NCBI RefSeq assembly: GCF_030315745.1
Contig: NZ_JASXSH010000029.1
Coordinates: forward strand, 1-36,981
Direction: 5' to 3'
Source of the DNA: Gordonia heveisoli
Lineage (GTDB): Bacteria; Actinomycetota; Actinomycetes; Mycobacteriales; Mycobacteriaceae
Length of the DNA stretch: 36,981 nt
Shown here: one piece after another, positions 1 through 7,188 of the stretch
How positions within the stretch are numbered: position 1 is the stretch's first letter
Layout of the letters: each line of letters begins with the position of its first letter
Translations under genes and position numbers: made by a program
Notes under the pieces: model-generated
Told to the model about the DNA's origin: nothing
What the model saw: the letters and a program-made list of their open reading frames with translations, nothing else
Databases searched by the model: none

Positions 1-50
1 CATGTCATGCGGCCATCCTGGACCGTCTGGCGGTGATCGCTGTGAGCGAT

Positions 51-74
51 TCCACAGCCCGGTGGCTGTGTGGA
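51..74. terminator. Short hairpin at the left edge
   Basis: An imperfect inverted repeat pairs TCCACAGCC with GGCTGTGTGGA around a four-base loop. It lies just before a candidate promoter. It may end a gene lying to the left of the window, but no coding sequence can be seen there, so the role is a guess. Confidence 0.25.
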
Positions 75-82
75 CTATCGGG

Positions 83-110
83 TTGACACAGGATTTACCG
101 TGCCGATCAT
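83..110 (+). promoter_or_regulatory. Candidate sigma70-type promoter for the first oxidoreductase
   Basis: A perfect TTGACA box at 83-88 is followed 16 bases later by GATCAT (105-110), a weak -10. The expected transcript start near 117 lies just before the chosen ATG at 130. The -35 match is strong and the -10 is not. Confidence 0.4.
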
Positions 111-129
111 CGCATGCCAGACTCGGGGG

Positions 130-606
130 ATGGGCGTGCGTAGGCGAGTGGCGATCACCATTGGCTCGATTTCCTGGATGCCGCGGTTTCTTCCGCAGAT
201 CGTGTTCTGCGACAATAAGATCCACAGCATTTCTGGGCAGCGGCTGAGCTTGCTTGATATTGCGGGCCTGCCGAATATCACGCTGAAGGTGGCGGGACGC
301 AAGAGTGGCGTCCTCCGCGTCACCCGGCTGCTCGCCGTCCCGCAGGAGGAGGACTGGCTGGTCGCCGGCTCGTACTTCGGTAGCCCCAAGCTGCCACAGT
401 GGGTCCTCAATATGCGGGCCGCGGACACGGTTCGGATCATGCGGGGCGGGCAGGAGTGGGCGGCGGTGCCGACAGAGCTGACCGGAGCTGATCGGGATGC
501 TGCCTGGCAGCGGTTGCGCGAGGTCTGGCCCAACTTCGACCTGTACGAGCACCGAACCTCCCGCCGGATCCCGGTCTTCCGGCTCAGTCCGTTCCAGGAG
601 TTCTGA
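130..606 (+). CDS. Nitroreductase-family deazaflavin (F420)-dependent oxidoreductase
   Basis: A 158-residue protein of the DDN/DUF385 split-barrel family, cytosolic or membrane-associated enzymes that use reduced coenzyme F420 to reduce varied substrates. The family core is visible in the middle of the protein: residues reading VAGRKSGVLRVTRLL, then a hydrophobic strand with GSYFGSPKLPQWVLNM, the usual turn before the Asn/Trp-rich cofactor region. The C-terminal stretch YEHRTSRRIPVFRL matches the family's closing strand. I chose ATG 130 because it follows a TTGACA promoter; an upstream in-frame GTG/ATG at 70 would put the start before that promoter. The substrate cannot be told. A convergent hairpin separates it from the next gene. 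Confidence 0.8.
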   Translation: MGVRRRVAITIGSISWMPRFLPQIVFCDNKIHSISGQRLSLLDIAGLPNITLKVAGRKSGVLRVTRLLAVPQEEDWLVAGSYFGSPKLPQWVLNMRAADTVRIMRGGQEWAAVPTELTGADRDAAWQRLREVWPNFDLYEHRTSRRIPVFRLSPFQEF

Positions 607-609
607 TCG

Positions 610-648
610 CGGTTCGGGTGGCCGCCGACATCGCGGTCACCCGAACCG
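610..648. terminator. Bidirectional hairpin between convergent genes
   Basis: A perfect 11-bp stem (CGGTTCGGGTG at 610-620 with CACCCGAACCG at 638-648) and a 17-base loop fill the gap between the two convergent coding ends at 606 and 655. No T-run follows, which is usual in actinobacteria. Confidence 0.6.
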
Positions 649-654
649 GGCCGA

Positions 655-1482
655 TCAGTCGCCGGTGAACTGCGGCGGGCGCTTCTCGAATACCGCGGTC
701 ACCGCTTCGGACAGGTCGTTGCTCGGCAGGAAGGCAGAGTTCCACGCACCGACGTAGCGCAGGCTGTCGTGGACCGCGGCGCTGCGCGAGTGGTCGAGGA
801 CCTCCTTGATACCGGAGACGACCAGCGGCGGGTTGGCGGCGATCTCGGCGGCGGTGGCGCGGGCCAGGGCGAGCACGGCGTCCTGATCTTCGGCGACGTC
901 GTTGACCAGACCGATCTTCTCCGCCCGTGCGGCGTCGATGTCCTTGCCGGTGAGCGCGAGCTCACGCAGATGTCCATCGGACAGGATCATCGGCAACCGG
1001 GCGAAGCTGCCGACGTCGGCGACCATCGCGACCTTCACCTCGCGGACGCTGAACTTGGCGTCCGCGCTCGCATAACGGATGTCGGCGGCCGCGATGAGAT
1101 CGACGCCTCCGCCGATACACCAGCCGGAGATCGCGGCGACGACCGGCTTGCGGCAGTCGGCGACCGCGGTGATGGCGGCCTGCAGGCCGCGCAGCGAGTG
1201 CAGGAAGTCAGTGCGCGCACGTGCTTTGGCGTTGTCGGCGAGGATCGGCGCGAGGGTCGGTCCCATCGCGGCCAGGTCGAGTCCGTAGGAGAAGTGGGGT
1301 CCGGCGCCGGTCAGGACCACCGCCCGCACCTGGGGATCGGTGTCGAGCTCACCGAACAGGACGGGCAGCTCTGCCCAGAAATCCGGACCCATCGCGTTGC
1401 CCTTGCCCGGTCCGATCAGCCGGACCTCGGCGACGTGGTCGGCGATGGAGACCTCGAACGCTTTCCATGCGTGTTCACTCAT
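655..1482 (-). CDS. Crotonase-family protein, probably delta(3,5)-delta(2,4)-dienoyl-CoA isomerase
   Basis: A 275-residue enoyl-CoA hydratase/isomerase superfamily protein. Two oxyanion-hole segments are visible: GPHFSYGLDL (about 61-70) and GWCIGGGVDL (about 120-129). The catalytic pair points past plain hydratase: residues E148 and D156 sit eight apart in EVKVAMVADVGSFARLP, matching the Glu/Asp pair of mammalian dienoyl-CoA isomerase (ECH1), which moves double bonds during degradation of unsaturated fatty acids. A hydratase would carry Glu at different sites. The ATG at 1482 lies seven bases after TAACCT, so the transcript may be leaderless. It stands alone; the thioesterase at 1629 is divergent. 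The isomerase reading is strong by motif but untested. Confidence 0.8.
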   Translation of the reverse strand: MSEHAWKAFEVSIADHVAEVRLIGPGKGNAMGPDFWAELPVLFGELDTDPQVRAVVLTGAGPHFSYGLDLAAMGPTLAPILADNAKARARTDFLHSLRGLQAAITAVADCRKPVVAAISGWCIGGGVDLIAAADIRYASADAKFSVREVKVAMVADVGSFARLPMILSDGHLRELALTGKDIDAARAEKIGLVNDVAEDQDAVLALARATAAEIAANPPLVVSGIKEVLDHSRSAAVHDSLRYVGAWNSAFLPSNDLSEAVTAVFEKRPPQFTGD

Positions 1483-1489
1483 TGGGCCG

Positions 1490-1495
1490 AGGTTA
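1490..1495 (-). promoter_or_regulatory. Candidate -10 box (leaderless) for the crotonase gene
   Basis: TAACCT on the minus strand fits TANNNT and ends seven bases before the ATG at 1482. No clear Shine-Dalgarno is present, so a leaderless mRNA is likely. The -35 is weak. Confidence 0.35.
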
Positions 1496-1628
1496 CTCCC
1501 CGGTCACCATTGCGGACGTCGCTACCACCACCTCGGCCGCCAGGCGCCGCGATGGACCTGTTAGAACCAAAGCTTAGGGACTCACCACGGCTGCATCACC
1601 GGATGCACTCGCGATCGAGGAGGGCGCA

Positions 1629-2288
1629 ATGAGCGGATACATCGCCGAGGACATCGACGTCGAGGAACTGCGACGGCGCACGGAGGTGGCCACTGGCCTC
1701 GCCGGACGGGTGCGTGAGCTGGTCGCCGCCACTGTGGTGACCGACGTCGACGACCACGCCATCGCGGCGGCGCAGCGTCATATCGAGGCCGCCACGGCCC
1801 TGCTGTCGCAGCAGCGACTACCCGGCTCGTTCGGCGTGCGCTTCAACACCGACGGCACCAAGCGTGTGTGGGGCAATGCGGTGGTCGGTGCCCGCAATCC
1901 GATCGCACCCCCGGTGCAGTTGGTCGACGAGGGCGATCATCTCTGGGCCGAGTTCGACCTCGGTCCGGCCTATGAGGGGCCGGCGGGGCTCGTCCACGGC
2001 GGCGTCGTCGCGATGATCTTGGACCAGGTACTCGGTTCGGCCGCCGAACATGCAGGCGCCCCCGGGATGACCGGTACGCTGACGATCCGCTACGAGCAGG
2101 GCACCAAACTCGGCCCGGTCCGCGTCGAGGGCAGACTCGATCGAGTCGAGGGTGTCAAGTCCATCGCGGTGGGCACGGTGTCCACCCCGGATGGTGTGTG
2201 TGCCCGGGCCGAAGGAATCTTCATCCTCCCGCGGTGGGCGCGCGGCGAGAGCTCCGAACGCCTGCGGAACTCCCTCGGCGACGGCTGA
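1629..2288 (+). CDS. PaaI-type hotdog thioesterase
   Basis: A 219-residue protein whose C-terminal half is a 4HBT/PaaI hotdog domain. The signature HGGVVAMILDQVLG (about residues 121-134) carries the helix and acidic residue that act on acyl-CoA thioesters in this family, and TGTLTIRYEQ forms the next strand. The first 60 or so residues are charged and probably helical, an extension common in actinobacterial members. GGAGGG lies five to six bases before the ATG, supporting this start. It is divergent from a crotonase and convergent with a DHFR-like gene. The acyl substrate cannot be told. Confidence 0.8.
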   Translation: MSGYIAEDIDVEELRRRTEVATGLAGRVRELVAATVVTDVDDHAIAAAQRHIEAATALLSQQRLPGSFGVRFNTDGTKRVWGNAVVGARNPIAPPVQLVDEGDHLWAEFDLGPAYEGPAGLVHGGVVAMILDQVLGSAAEHAGAPGMTGTLTIRYEQGTKLGPVRVEGRLDRVEGVKSIAVGTVSTPDGVCARAEGIFILPRWARGESSERLRNSLGDG

Positions 2289-2306
2289 GTGGTGGTCGGC
2301 GGGCCG

Positions 2307-2858
2307 TCAGGTGCGTGGCCCGACGACCCGGTACCGCGCGCACACGAACGCCCGATTCTGCGCCACCTCGACGAGTTCGAGGTCGAAGGGTTGCGGGAAC
2401 AGCGGTCGGCCCGAACCCAGCGTCACCGGCGCGATCGACACGGTGACCTCGTCGAGCAGCCCGGCCTGCGCGAACTGTGCGGCGAGTCCGCCGCCGCCGA
2501 CCACCCACACCGCCTTGTCGCCTGCAAGCGCGGTGATGCGGTCGAGATGATCGGTCACCTCGCCGGCCACGATGGACACCGTCGGCGCGGCCGGGGTGAG
2601 GTCGCGGTGGGTGAACACCAGGCAGGGGATGTCGTACGGCCACGGATTGCCTTGCGCCAATTCGTGTTCGACGACCCACTCGTAGGTGGTGGCGCCCATC
2701 ACGAGCGCGCCGATGCCGCCGATGAAGTCGGTGTAGTTCATCGCGCCCTGTTCGTCGATGGGCTGGCTCAGCAACCAATCGAGATTGTCCTGGTCGTCGG
2801 CGAGGAACCCGTCGAGGGTGGTCGCCGTGTAGTAGCGGAAGGTGGGGCGGTGCGACAT
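2307..2858 (-). CDS. Dihydrofolate reductase-like (RibD C-terminal domain) reductase
   Basis: A 183-residue protein of the RibD_C/DHFR-like fold. It starts MSHRPTFRYYTATTLDGFLA, the typical opening of this family, and has GALVMGATTYEWV, LVFTHRDL and WVVGGGGLAAQF (the NADPH-binding glycine run). Members are NAD(P)H-dependent reductases, mostly of unknown substrate, and are not true folate enzymes. The start is fixed by coupling: its ATG shares one base with the TGA of the upstream AraC-family gene (TGATG at 2856-2860), so the two are an operon translated together. The longer upstream reading frame overlaps the regulator and is not used. Confidence 0.85.
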   Translation of the reverse strand: MSHRPTFRYYTATTLDGFLADDQDNLDWLLSQPIDEQGAMNYTDFIGGIGALVMGATTYEWVVEHELAQGNPWPYDIPCLVFTHRDLTPAAPTVSIVAGEVTDHLDRITALAGDKAVWVVGGGGLAAQFAQAGLLDEVTVSIAPVTLGSGRPLFPQPFDLELVEVAQNRAFVCARYRVVGPRT

Positions 2859-3790
2859 CAGAATCCTCCGGATTGTTTGCGGTGCCAGATGATCGGATCG
2901 GGATCGAGGCCGGTGAGGTCGGCCCCGGCACGACGAAGCAGGTGCCGCGCCAGTTGCCTGCGATAGGCACCGAAGGTCAGTACATGGGTCAGGATCTCGG
3001 ACAGCAGAAAGGTTTCCGGTGGTCGGCACAGCGCATCGACGATGCGGTCGGCCCACGCGCCGCGCCGATCGATGTCTCGGACGAGTGCCAGCCATTGAGG
3101 TGCGACTCGTGCATGGGCCTCGATGAGATCGGCTATCCCGTCGCCGGCGGGCGGCGGTGGGTCGGTGCCGGTGATGGCCGACAGCCATGGCTGTTTGGCG
3201 TTGACGAGCTGGACCAGGACCCGACTCAGGCTCTCCTCTGCGCCAGTGAATTCCGATACCCGTTGATCGGTCAGTACTGTGCGTCGATATTCCTGCGGAT
3301 CAACGGCTTTCGCGTTATCGAGCACTGCGGCGGTGTCGTCGATGTCGTGTCGGACCATCATCATGACCACGTCACCCGCATCCTCGGTCACCGGTGCTCC
3401 CGCATCGATGTACAGCGTCGTCGGTGAATGGAAATGGATTCCGTTGGGCGCGGGCAACCAGTGACTGTGCTCGCCGGACGGGCCGAGTCGGCTCGGGCTG
3501 TGTCCGAATGCGCGGGTGAAGGCCCGGGCGAAGCCGTCGACCGACTCGTACCCGGCGGCGAAGGCGGCATCGGTGACGGACATGCCGTGCTGCAACGACC
3601 ACGCCGCACGCTCCAGGAGGACGCGGCGACGCAGTGCCACCGGCGATTCGCCCGCGTTCGTGCGCACCTGGCGGCTGAAGTGGAACGGCGAGGCGAACGC
3701 TCCCCGGGCCATACCGTCGAGGTCGGTGTGGTCGTCGGCGAGGACCGCGTCGAGGAGTTCGCGTAACCGGTCGGGATCGGCGCCTGTCAT
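2858..3790 (-). CDS. AraC-type HTH regulator fused to a DinB-like domain
   Basis: A 310-residue two-part protein. Residues about 20-105 form an AraC double helix-turn-helix (FHFSRQVRTNAGESP and MSVTDAAFAAGYESVDGFARAFTRAFGHSP), placed at the N-terminus rather than the usual C-terminus. The rest is helical with spaced histidines (RHDIDDTAAVLDNAK near 155, EAHARVAP near 230, ILTHVLTFGAYRRQLARH near 280), resembling the DinB/mycothiol-dependent four-helix fold. This suggests a metal- or thiol-binding sensor. It is co-translated with the DHFR-like reductase and divergent from the MpaB-family oxygenase, so it may control both. The ATG at 3790 lies six bases after CATACT, compatible with a leaderless message. 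Confidence 0.75.
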   Translation of the reverse strand: MTGADPDRLRELLDAVLADDHTDLDGMARGAFASPFHFSRQVRTNAGESPVALRRRVLLERAAWSLQHGMSVTDAAFAAGYESVDGFARAFTRAFGHSPSRLGPSGEHSHWLPAPNGIHFHSPTTLYIDAGAPVTEDAGDVVMMMVRHDIDDTAAVLDNAKAVDPQEYRRTVLTDQRVSEFTGAEESLSRVLVQLVNAKQPWLSAITGTDPPPPAGDGIADLIEAHARVAPQWLALVRDIDRRGAWADRIVDALCRPPETFLLSEILTHVLTFGAYRRQLARHLLRRAGADLTGLDPDPIIWHRKQSGGF

Positions 3791-3796
3791 GAATCG

Positions 3797-3902
3797 AGTA
3801 TGCGACGAGGGCCGTCGTTCCGGCCCGACCGATCTTGCGCTCTCGCGGGTAGTAGTGGCCTGCCGCTGCGGCCTTCCCTGTAGGGAGACGAATTGGTAGA
3901 TT
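3797..3902. promoter_or_regulatory. Divergent promoter region of the AraC-DinB and MpaB genes
   Basis: Two -10-like boxes face outward: CATACT on the minus strand (3797-3802), six bases before the regulator ATG, and TAGATT on the plus strand (3897-3902), six bases before the oxygenase ATG at 3909. Both predict leaderless mRNAs. Between them TCCCT-GT-AGGGA (3875-3886) is an inverted repeat over the plus-strand -35 position, a candidate operator, perhaps for the AraC-type protein. Confidence 0.4.
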
Positions 3903-3908
3903 TGTCTC

Positions 3909-5159
3909 ATGACAGTTGAGGCTGCCTCGCACAGTACGTCGGTCGGCGAGACCGAGGTCCCGGATATTCCCCGTCGGCACATGACTGCGCCGCGGCGTGG
4001 CAAACGGCTCGGCCGTCCGCTCAAGATCGCCATGCGGCTGCGCACGCCCACCCAGGACGAGTTCGACGCGATCGGTCGGCGGCTGATGCGTCGCGACGAG
4101 CCGGCCGCCGCCCTCGTGCGGGCCATGCGGTTGCCCAAGGACGATCCCGCCCGAGTGTCCAAACGTCAGTTTGCGACGGCCCTCGAGGGCACTGTCCCCG
4201 CCGACGCGCCGCCTGCCTTGCGGGAGTTCTTCGCGCTGGTGGAGGGCACACCCGACTGGGTGGACCCGCAGCTGTGCGAGCGTGGTGCACAGGTATATCG
4301 ACGCTTCGGCCAGAACGCCAACGACGTGCTGCTGCAACTGTCGCTGATCGGCGGCTACCGGTTCGGTGGTCCGCCCGATCTGCTGGTCGAGACCGGCGGA
4401 CTGACCGGCAACACCGCGATGCGACGGCTCGGGGAGACCCAGACCTGGGGGATCGCGGTCGGTGATCCGGGTGGCATGCTCCGCGACGGCGCCGGGTGGC
4501 GCTTGACCGTCCACGTGCGGTTGATGCATGCGCTGGTCAACGATGCCTTCGAACGCAATGGCCGCTGGGACATCGCGGAGTGGGGTTTGCCCATCAATCA
4601 GGCCGACCTGGCCGCGACGCTGAGTCTCTTCAGCGGAACGCTGCTGATGGGTGTGCGAGCACTCGGCGTGCCGGTGAGCCGGGAGGAATCCCGCGCGCTG
4701 ATGCATCTGTGGAAGTACGTCGGCTGGCTCATCGGCGTCGACGACGACTGGCTGTTCGACGACGAGCGTGCGCAGCACCAGCTCAGCTACGCGATCCTGC
4801 TGTCCCAGGCGGAGGTGTCCGATGCCGGGCCGCAGCTGAGCCGGGCCATCGTCGACGCTCAGTCCCAACTGCACTACCGATTCGCCACGCCGATCGCGGC
4901 CCGGTACACCCGGCTGCGTCTGCTCAGCATGCTGGAGGGATTCCTCGGACCCCGCAGCATGCGCGATCTCGGTCTGCCGCAGACCCTTCCGTGGGCCTTC
5001 GGTCTCGCATGGGTGCGCAACACCATCGCCTACCGGATCGTCGCACCCACCCGGTTCGGGGATCGCTACCTCGATCTCCTCGCCAAGCGGTCACGGGACC
5101 GCGCTCGGTACCGGCATTTCGGGAAGGACGCCCCCGACATCGGACGTCTGTCGGACTGA
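3909..5159 (+). CDS. MpaB/Lcp-family heme oxygenase (DUF2236)
   Basis: A 416-residue protein of the DUF2236 family, which includes the rubber oxygenase Lcp and the fungal MpaB. Recognisable segments are GAQVYRRFGQNANDVLLQLSLIGGYRFG (about 126-153), RRLGETQTW (172-180) and WRLTVHVRLMHALVN (197-211). In Lcp the histidine of the VRLMHA segment is the proximal heme ligand; here that is H207. Lcp is secreted by the Tat route, but this protein starts with a polar tail and no signal peptide, so it is probably cytosolic and acts on something other than rubber. It stands alone, divergent from the AraC-DinB regulator. Family membership is firm, substrate unknown. Confidence 0.85.
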   Translation: MTVEAASHSTSVGETEVPDIPRRHMTAPRRGKRLGRPLKIAMRLRTPTQDEFDAIGRRLMRRDEPAAALVRAMRLPKDDPARVSKRQFATALEGTVPADAPPALREFFALVEGTPDWVDPQLCERGAQVYRRFGQNANDVLLQLSLIGGYRFGGPPDLLVETGGLTGNTAMRRLGETQTWGIAVGDPGGMLRDGAGWRLTVHVRLMHALVNDAFERNGRWDIAEWGLPINQADLAATLSLFSGTLLMGVRALGVPVSREESRALMHLWKYVGWLIGVDDDWLFDDERAQHQLSYAILLSQAEVSDAGPQLSRAIVDAQSQLHYRFATPIAARYTRLRLLSMLEGFLGPRSMRDLGLPQTLPWAFGLAWVRNTIAYRIVAPTRFGDRYLDLLAKRSRDRARYRHFGKDAPDIGRLSD

Positions 5160-5180
5160 GGGTGCGGCCGCCGCGTGCGC

Positions 5181-7007
5181 TCAGCTCCGCCGAAGCAGCG
5201 GGATGAGAGCCGCGGTCTTCTCCGGGGTCCATCCCGGTGGCTGCAGGATCGCCGCCCACGCCTTCGGGATCGCAGCCAGAAATGTGTGTCCGTGTCCGTC
5301 TGGGACACCGTTGGACACCGCCATATCCGCCGACACCTGCAAGAAGGTGACGAACGGGATCCACCGCATCGAGCCGAGGACGTCGCGCCCGCGTTGTTCG
5401 CGCAGCCAATCCGGTTTGGACAGAGCGAGACTCGGCGACCACCACGAGATCGGATCCGATGCGTGCTGGAGGTAGACGACGCGTCCGGGGCGCCAGGGCC
5501 CGTCGGGTCGGTCCAGATCCGCGCCGTCAGCGATGAACCGGACCTGCGAGCCTCCGTCGTAGACGGGCAGCCACTCCGGTGAGCCCGGATCGCGTTGGCG
5601 CGTCGCATCCTTCCAGATGGTGTTGTTGAAGGTCGGGCCGACGAAAAGGGCGCCGTCGGTCCGGGCGCTCAGTGACTGGACACTGCCGAACGCGGATTCG
5701 CCTGCGAAGGAGCCGAGACTCTCGCCGAAGACGACCAGCTTGGGGCGCTGTGCCTCCGGCCGCGCGCGGACCCGCTCGGAGACAGCTTCGAACAGGGCGA
5801 GACCCGCTTGTCTGGCACGTTCGGCGTCGACGAGGAAGGACAGCCAGCTCGGCAGGTAGGAGTACTGCATACTGACCGTCGCGGTGTTTCCGTTGTACAT
5901 GTACTCCAGGGAGTCGACGGTGGCCCGATTGATCCAGCCGGTACCGGTTGTCGAGGCGACCGCCACCAGTGCCCGGTCGAGTCCTCCGGCTCGTTCGAGT
6001 TCCTCTGCGGCGAGTTGGGCATTGGCGCGGAGGTCGTCGCCGGAACCGAGGCCGACGAAGGTGCGGACCGGGAATTGTGCTGGGCGACCGTTGAAGTCAC
6101 TCAGCTGCTGCTGCGAAGGCCCGTTGGACACGAAGATGCGGCCCTGCCGCCCGAGTGAATCCCAGCTGACCAGCGAGCCGGGACCGCCTGACCGAAGGGG
6201 TGAGGTGGGCGGCGACGAATCGGCGGTGGTCTCGCCGTCGATAGCGGCGAAGGTCGAGTTCAGCGCCTTCATCGAGTACTTCGCGACCACACCGTTGAGT
6301 ACGAACGCGGTGAACAGCACCACCACCAGTGCCGCGGCGACCGCCGAGACCCGGGGAGGGGCAACCGTTTCCAACTTGCCGACCAGCCAGCGCACCAATC
6401 CGGCCCACGCCTGGCCGATCGTCATGAGCAGCATGAATACCAGGACGGCGATGATCGCGACCAGCGGGTAGGCGCCCCACGACAAGCGGTCGACGCCCAT
6501 CAGGTCGCGCAACTGGTCCTGCCAACGCGACCACCAGATGAGCATGATCGCGGTGCCCAGCAGGGCGAGTGCGCCGAGGTACGTCCACCATCTGGCGCGG
6601 GCGGGTCGCCACGGTTCGTCGCGCGACATCATGAACCGCACAAGCCAGGAGGCGAAGACGCCCAGGCAATAGCCGAGCGCCGCGGAGGCGCCGCTAACGA
6701 CTCCCTGGAACAACGCGCTGCGCGGCAGCAGGGAGGGTGTCATCGAGAGCCAGAGGAACACCAGGGCGACGGCCATGCCGACGTAGCCGTAGCGACGACG
6801 ATGGTTCTGCCACCAGGTGGTGATCCGATGGGGCGTCCGGGCCTCGTGGGCGGTGCCGACCTCCGAATCAGCGGTGGTGAGATCGGGCGCCGCGGTGTCG
6901 GTGGTTTGATCGGGCGCCGCGGTCTCGGTGGTCAGATCGGGTGCCGCGGTGTCGGGTGCGCTGATGGCCACCGGATCGTTGTCTGTGGCTGCAGAATCGG
7001 TGGACAC
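5181..7007 (-). CDS. Membrane-anchored alpha/beta hydrolase (Abhydrolase_9 family)
   Basis: About 608 residues if it starts at GTG 7007. The N-terminus is polar and carries three tandem 9-residue repeats (TAAPDLTTE-like). Four to five membrane helices follow (for example YVGMAVALVFLWLSM, YLGALALLGTAIMLIWW, YPLVAIIAVLVFMLLM and a VVVLFTAFVLNGVV segment), then a large hydrolase domain with the nucleophile elbow GESLGS (Ser about 430). This is the PF10081/PF15420 arrangement, common in actinobacteria and without a settled substrate. GTG 7007 has AGGAG five bases ahead; the longer TTG start at 7079 falls in the tail of the upstream terminator and is unlikely. It is convergent with the MpaB gene. 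Confidence 0.85.
   Translation of the reverse strand: MSTDSAATDNDPVAISAPDTAAPDLTTETAAPDQTTDTAAPDLTTADSEVGTAHEARTPHRITTWWQNHRRRYGYVGMAVALVFLWLSMTPSLLPRSALFQGVVSGASAALGYCLGVFASWLVRFMMSRDEPWRPARARWWTYLGALALLGTAIMLIWWSRWQDQLRDLMGVDRLSWGAYPLVAIIAVLVFMLLMTIGQAWAGLVRWLVGKLETVAPPRVSAVAAALVVVLFTAFVLNGVVAKYSMKALNSTFAAIDGETTADSSPPTSPLRSGGPGSLVSWDSLGRQGRIFVSNGPSQQQLSDFNGRPAQFPVRTFVGLGSGDDLRANAQLAAEELERAGGLDRALVAVASTTGTGWINRATVDSLEYMYNGNTATVSMQYSYLPSWLSFLVDAERARQAGLALFEAVSERVRARPEAQRPKLVVFGESLGSFAGESAFGSVQSLSARTDGALFVGPTFNNTIWKDATRQRDPGSPEWLPVYDGGSQVRFIADGADLDRPDGPWRPGRVVYLQHASDPISWWSPSLALSKPDWLREQRGRDVLGSMRWIPFVTFLQVSADMAVSNGVPDGHGHTFLAAIPKAWAAILQPPGWTPEKTAALIPLLRRS
6881..6961. repeat. Three tandem 27-bp repeats inside the hydrolase gene
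   Basis: Three near-identical 27-base units (6881-6907, 6908-6934, 6935-6961), each beginning GATCGGGYGCCGCGG, encode three 9-residue Thr/Ala/Pro/Asp units before the first membrane helix. Copies differ at a few bases. Such in-frame repeats change number easily by slippage. Confidence 0.9.
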
Positions 7008-7084
7008 GCTGCTCCTGGTGGTCGACGGTCGTGTCACAGTAGCAACGCTGCTCGACCGGTGACGTTGTTCGTCCCGCAAAGAAG

Positions 7085-7120
7085 CCGCCGACGAACCCGA
7101 GGGCGGGGGTTCGTCGGCGG
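7085..7120 (-). terminator. Strong terminator of the ABC exporter operon
   Basis: A perfect 14-bp stem (CCGCCGACGAACCC at 7085-7098 and its complement at 7107-7120) with an 8-base loop. On the minus strand it is followed by a T-rich CTTCTTT, one of the few hairpins here with a T-run. It lies about 70 bases after the permease stop. Confidence 0.75.
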
Positions 7121-7188
7121 TCTTCCTCGCTCACCGAGGTGAATGGGCCCCGGGGGAGAGGGCCCCGGATCCGGTGCGTCGGCCGGAT

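Noticed and set aside
769..1632. Plus-strand frame opposite the crotonase gene
   Set aside because: It is a complement shadow of conserved crotonase codons, rich in Gly/Asp/Arg without motifs.
3372..4874. Minus-strand 500-codon open frame across the regulator and MpaB genes
   Set aside because: It runs opposite the conserved MpaB gene and out of frame over the AraC-DinB gene; no recognisable domain.
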